From the NCBI GenBank assembly GCA_003648125.1, contig QMOE01000112.1, forward strand, positions 1-7,108: 7,108 nt of DNA, written 5' to 3'. Origin of the DNA: Chloroflexota bacterium. Lineage in GTDB: Bacteria; Chloroflexota; Anaerolineae; B4-G1. The notes beneath the pieces are model-generated. The model ran no database searches. It saw nothing but the letters and a program-made list of their open reading frames with translations, and was not told where the DNA came from. Every line of letters begins with the position of its first letter. Position 1 is the first letter of the stretch. Shown here piece after piece: positions 4,839 through 7,108 of the stretch. A program made the translations under genes and the position numbers.

Positions 4839-5777
4839 GTGCGAAAGATATTGATGCTCAGTATAATGCTCACACTGATTCTGTCGCTGGCGGCCCCGGC
4901 CCTTGCCCAGGGGACGATCGTTCACGTCGTGCAGCGGGGGGAGAACTTGTTCCGCATTGCACTGCACTATGGCGTGACGGTGAACGCGCTGGCGGCGGCC
5001 AACGGTTTGAACAATGCCGCCCGCATCTACGTCGGGCAGCGGCTGGTCATCCCGACCAGCGGTAACACTACCTCTGGCGTGCATATCGTGCAGCGGGGGG
5101 AGAACTTGTTCCGCATCGCGCTGCGTTACGGCATGACCGCCCAGACAATAGCCGCTGCCAACGGCATCGCCAACACCAACCACATCTACGTGGGGCAGCG
5201 GCTGCTGATTCCGGGCCACGGCAACACACCTCCGACGCCGGGCCAACCCACCCCATCGGGTCAGACCTACACCGTGCGGCGCGGCGATACACTCTCAGGA
5301 ATCGCCCGGCGATACGGCGTCTCGATGTGGGCGCTGGCGCGGGCAAACGGCATCCGTAACCCCTCGTTCATCTACGTTGGTCAGGTGCTGCGCATTCCCA
5401 GTGGAGGGAGCCCCGCCCCGACCGGCGGGCGCTGGATTGACGTAAACCTGAGCGCACAGCGGGTCACCGCCTACGCGGGGAACACACCCGTGCGCAGCAC
5501 ACTCGCCTCGACCGGTCTCGCGCGCACGCCGACCCCCACCGGCCGCTACCGCATCTACGTCAAGTACGCTTCCACGCTCATGTCCGGCCCCGGCTACTAC
5601 TTGCCCAACGTGCCCTACACCATGTACTTTTACCGGGGCTATGGCCTCCACGGCACCTACTGGCATGCCAACTTTGGTCACCGGATGAGCCACGGCTGCA
5701 TCAACCTGCCCACGTCTGAGGCGCAGTGGCTCTACAGTTGGGCCGCGGTGGGCACACTGGTCAACATACACTACTAA
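4839..5777 (+). CDS. Secreted L,D-transpeptidase with three LysM domains
   Basis: This 312-aa secreted cell-wall enzyme has a signal peptide at residues 1-23 (MRKIL start, hydrophobic LMLSIMLTLILSLAAP, cleavage after ALA). Three peptidoglycan-binding LysM repeats follow at about 28-72, 82-125 and 144-187, each running from VxRGEN/D to a VGQxLxIP end. A proline-rich linker (129-141) separates LysM2 and LysM3. The C-terminal YkuD domain occupies about 198-312. H271 (YGLHGTYW) and the SHGCINL motif at 284-290 supply the active site, with C287 as nucleophile and H285 beside it. Such enzymes form or modify L,D (3-3) cross-links or attach proteins to peptidoglycan. All catalytic residues are present. 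LysM1 and LysM2 are very close at the DNA level, LysM3 less so. It is probably a single-gene unit, convergent with the GT2 gene (19-bp gap). Confidence 0.92.
   Translation: MRKILMLSIMLTLILSLAAPALAQGTIVHVVQRGENLFRIALHYGVTVNALAAANGLNNAARIYVGQRLVIPTSGNTTSGVHIVQRGENLFRIALRYGMTAQTIAAANGIANTNHIYVGQRLLIPGHGNTPPTPGQPTPSGQTYTVRRGDTLSGIARRYGVSMWALARANGIRNPSFIYVGQVLRIPSGGSPAPTGGRWIDVNLSAQRVTAYAGNTPVRSTLASTGLARTPTPTGRYRIYVKYASTLMSGPGYYLPNVPYTMYFYRGYGLHGTYWHANFGHRMSHGCINLPTSEAQWLYSWAAVGTLVNIHY
4927..5116 (+). repeat. 31-bp identical direct repeats in LysM1 and LysM2
   Basis: The 31 bases at 4927-4957 recur unchanged at 5086-5116, offset 159 bp (53 codons). They encode VQRGENLFRI in both modules and are identical even at synonymous positions. 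Both contain a six-G run (4936-4941, 5095-5100). This points to recent duplication or gene conversion between modules. Confidence 0.8.
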
Positions 5778-5796
5778 TGTGATGCGTGATCAGGTC

Positions 5797-6678
5797 TCAC
5801 TTTGTCGTTTCGACTCGTTGCCACAAAACTTGGAGGGAACGGCGGAGTAGGCGCACGTTGATAAACACGAGCAGCCAGAGATGCAGCCGGGCGGCAAAGA
5901 GGAGCAACGTCCAGAGGAATTCGCGCCGGTCGTTGGGGTAACGCAGGGCCAGCCGCGTGCCGTTGAGAATCTCTAGCCAGGCCGAGCGCATGTGCTCCGG
6001 CGACTGGCGCACGTAATCTTGAGCGTGACCGCCAGCGGAGCGGATCTTTTGTCGCAGCCAATCACGGTAGGTGGTGGGGTACTTGACAAAGACGCGCGCC
6101 TGGGACGCGTAGCGGATACGATAGCCCCGGCGGGCGATGTGATGTGAAATCACGGCGTCCTCCGCCAGCGCGTCTTCAGGCACATGCTCGATCAACTCGC
6201 GGCGGAAGGCAAAGAGATAGCCGGAACAAAACAGGAATTCCCCGGCCCGGTCGCGGGTCAGCCGCATTTGATGGATCCCCTCGACGAGCAGGTGCGACCA
6301 GTACCCCAGCACCGTGTCACGCGGGCTGACGCTGAGAGGATGTCCGCTCACCGCGCCCACCTGCGGATCGTCGAAAGGGGCCAGCAGCGGGGACAGCGCG
6401 TCCTCGGCCACGAGCACGTCCCCGTCGCTGAGCACGACAATGCCCCCCCGAGCCGCCTTCAGTCCGGCGTTGATGGCCGTCGGCTTGCCCCGCTGCGGAT
6501 CGGCCACGTGGCGCACGGCCGGATAGCGGGCGGCAAAGCCATCCACCACAGTGATTGTTTCGGGGTCGGGGGACACGACTAATATCTCGGCCCCGTCGGG
6601 CAATTGGCGCAGGAACGGTTCAATGGCCTGGCCGACGGTCGTCGCCTCGCGGAAAGCAGTGATAATCACACTGAGCAT
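5797..6678 (-). CDS. Family 2 glycosyltransferase
   Basis: This 293-aa GT-A fold inverting glycosyltransferase uses a nucleotide-sugar donor and probably acts at the inner face of the membrane in envelope or exopolysaccharide glycan synthesis. It starts directly with the first strand, LSVIITAFRE (2-11). GKPTAINAGL (64-73) and the metal-binding SDGDV (84-88, DxD = D85/D87) follow. The catalytic-base region is AED (172-174), and RQKIRSAGGH (209-218) occupies the place of the QxxRW motif of processive enzymes but lacks the tryptophan. One hydrophobic segment near 253-275 (WTLLLFAARLHLWLLVFINV) probably anchors it to the membrane. Donor and acceptor cannot be told. The ATG at 6678 has no Shine-Dalgarno sequence, and a promoter -10 box lies 7 nt before it, suggesting leaderless expression. 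Confidence 0.88.
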   Translation of the reverse strand: MLSVIITAFREATTVGQAIEPFLRQLPDGAEILVVSPDPETITVVDGFAARYPAVRHVADPQRGKPTAINAGLKAARGGIVVLSDGDVLVAEDALSPLLAPFDDPQVGAVSGHPLSVSPRDTVLGYWSHLLVEGIHQMRLTRDRAGEFLFCSGYLFAFRRELIEHVPEDALAEDAVISHHIARRGYRIRYASQARVFVKYPTTYRDWLRQKIRSAGGHAQDYVRQSPEHMRSAWLEILNGTRLALRYPNDRREFLWTLLLFAARLHLWLLVFINVRLLRRSLQVLWQRVETTK

Positions 6679-6685
6679 ACCGGAG

Positions 6686-6713
6686 ATTATAGACGATGGC
6701 GTGGCGAAGTCAA
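6686..6713 (-). promoter_or_regulatory. Promoter of the GT2 gene, apparently leaderless
   Basis: On the minus strand, TTGACT (6708-6713) and a perfect TATAAT (6686-6691) are separated by 16 bp. Seven bases (CTCCGGT) follow before the ATG at 6678, which is where +1 is expected, so the transcript would begin at or next to the start codon. No GGAGG-like site exists in those seven bases, unlike all other genes in the window. Confidence 0.7.
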
Positions 6714-6730
6714 ATCGCGCCTGGTCTTAA

Positions 6731-6955
6731 TTATCCAGCCGACCCGTCCTGCCGCTCCTCGGCTTTGGACATGGTAAAACCATCCCACATCATCGCCCAG
6801 CCGCGAGGCTCGGCGAACTTTTCGCGCGACCGGCCATAGTTCTCCTGTGCCTGCTCCGCTGCCGGGGGAGCCGCCTCTTGAGCAAACACCCACTTTAGCG
6901 CCCATCCCCGAGGCTCTGCAAATTTTTCCCGTTGACCACTATTCCGAGTATCCAT
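6731..6955 (-). CDS. Small protein with two REKFAEPRGWA motifs, unknown function
   Basis: I do not recognise this 74-aa protein. It is built of two modules 35 residues apart, each with the identical 11-mer REKFAEPRGWA (residues 9-19 and 44-54), followed by two residues and a tryptophan (W22, W57). The linker is Ala/Glu/Gln-rich (AQEAAPPAAEQAQE). There is no signal peptide, membrane segment or cysteine. The two motif copies differ at six nucleotides, all synonymous third positions, which is strong evidence of translation and selection on the peptide. GGAGG (6965-6969) lies 9 nt before the ATG at 6955. The gene ends 52 nt before the GT2 start, with the GT2 promoter between them. Charged and tryptophan-containing repeats suggest binding to a partner or nucleic acid, but this is speculation. 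Confidence 0.72.
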   Translation of the reverse strand: MDTRNSGQREKFAEPRGWALKWVFAQEAAPPAAEQAQENYGRSREKFAEPRGWAMMWDGFTMSKAEERQDGSAG

Positions 6956-6960
6956 TATTC

Positions 6961-6970
6961 TTCTCCTCCC
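6961..6970 (-). promoter_or_regulatory. Ribosome binding site of the small repeat protein
   Basis: GGGAGGAGAA on the minus strand, with GGAGG 9 nt before the ATG at 6955. It supports this short frame as a real gene. Confidence 0.65.
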
Positions 6971-7021
6971 ATCTACTTACAAACTTGATATTTTGACCAC
7001 CAATCCCACTCGCATAAGAAT

Positions 7022-7051
7022 AAAGAAAAAAGCCACCCGGTTGGGCGGCTT
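7022..7051 (-). terminator. Rho-independent terminator, minus strand
   Basis: Read on the minus strand, AAGCCGCCC pairs with GGGTGGCTT (7043-7051 and 7030-7038) over nine positions with one G-U wobble, closed by an AACC tetraloop and followed by TTTTTT (7026-7031 on the complement). This is a textbook intrinsic terminator for a minus-strand gene entering from the right edge. It also insulates the small repeat-protein gene from that transcript. Confidence 0.8.
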
Positions 7052-7068
7052 GTGCTTGCCTCTGGCGC

Positions 7069-7108
7069 TTACCATCGCTCTAAACTCATCGGCACCATCC
7101 CAACCGCC
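7069..7108 (-). CDS. Possible C-terminal end of a gene beyond the right edge (partial)
   Basis: One minus-strand frame reads AVGMVPMSLERW and stops with TAA at 7069-7071, 17 nt before the terminator hairpin, the spacing expected for a gene end. Only 12 codons are visible, so the product cannot be identified. Another frame stays open through the hairpin, but that is less natural. Confidence 0.35.
   Translation of the reverse strand, partial: AVGMVPMSLERW

Noticed and set aside
5779..5800. Bidirectional terminator between the L,D-transpeptidase and GT2 genes
   Set aside because: The only complementarity is about four bases (GTGA/TCAC) and no T-tract follows, so I do not call a terminator.

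Overview
The window looks like a piece of a GC-rich bacterial chromosome with short, strong Shine-Dalgarno sites and sigma70-type promoters. The gene mix is an SDR-type threonine dehydrogenase next to a 2-amino-3-ketobutyrate CoA ligase, a secreted LysM/L,D-transpeptidase, a TetR-SDR pair and a GT2 glycosyltransferase. Together with the many palindromic intergenic repeats, this suggests Chloroflexota (Anaerolineae-like). That placement is an inference from gene style, not a sequence match. No phage, plasmid, CRISPR, rRNA or tRNA signal was seen.

Layout, left to right. 1-344 is non-coding, with an inverted repeat and two candidate promoters. 345-2576 (+) is a two-gene threonine-to-glycine operon (tdh, kbl). 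2577-3033 is a 457-base gap between convergent genes, unusually rich in structure: a 12-bp stem-loop just after kbl, a 12-bp inverted repeat enclosing another hairpin, a branched fold, and a 177-bp palindromic element with 16-bp terminal inverted repeats that holds two copies of a GTTGAGCCTGTCGAAAC-type repeat. 3034-4663 (-) is a TetR regulator followed 22 nt downstream by an extended SDR. They are driven by a near-consensus promoter whose start region is covered by an 18-bp palindromic operator. 4839-5777 (+) is a secreted three-LysM L,D-transpeptidase with a GTG start, divergent from tetR. 5797-6678 (-) is a GT2 glycosyltransferase that appears to be transcribed leaderless. 6731-6955 (-) is a 74-aa protein of unknown function built on two copies of an 11-residue motif, REKFAEPRGWA. 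7022-7108 holds a minus-strand intrinsic terminator and probably the last codons of a gene that continues beyond the right edge.

How the genes work together. Tdh oxidises L-threonine to 2-amino-3-ketobutyrate and Kbl cleaves this with CoA to glycine and acetyl-CoA. TetR probably represses itself and the SDR until a ligand, perhaps related to the SDR substrate, releases it. The L,D-transpeptidase and the GT2 enzyme are both envelope-type functions but are transcribed convergently and need not be linked. The most interesting unexplained items are the small REKFAEPRGWA-repeat protein, whose two motif copies differ only at synonymous third positions, and the 177-bp palindromic element.
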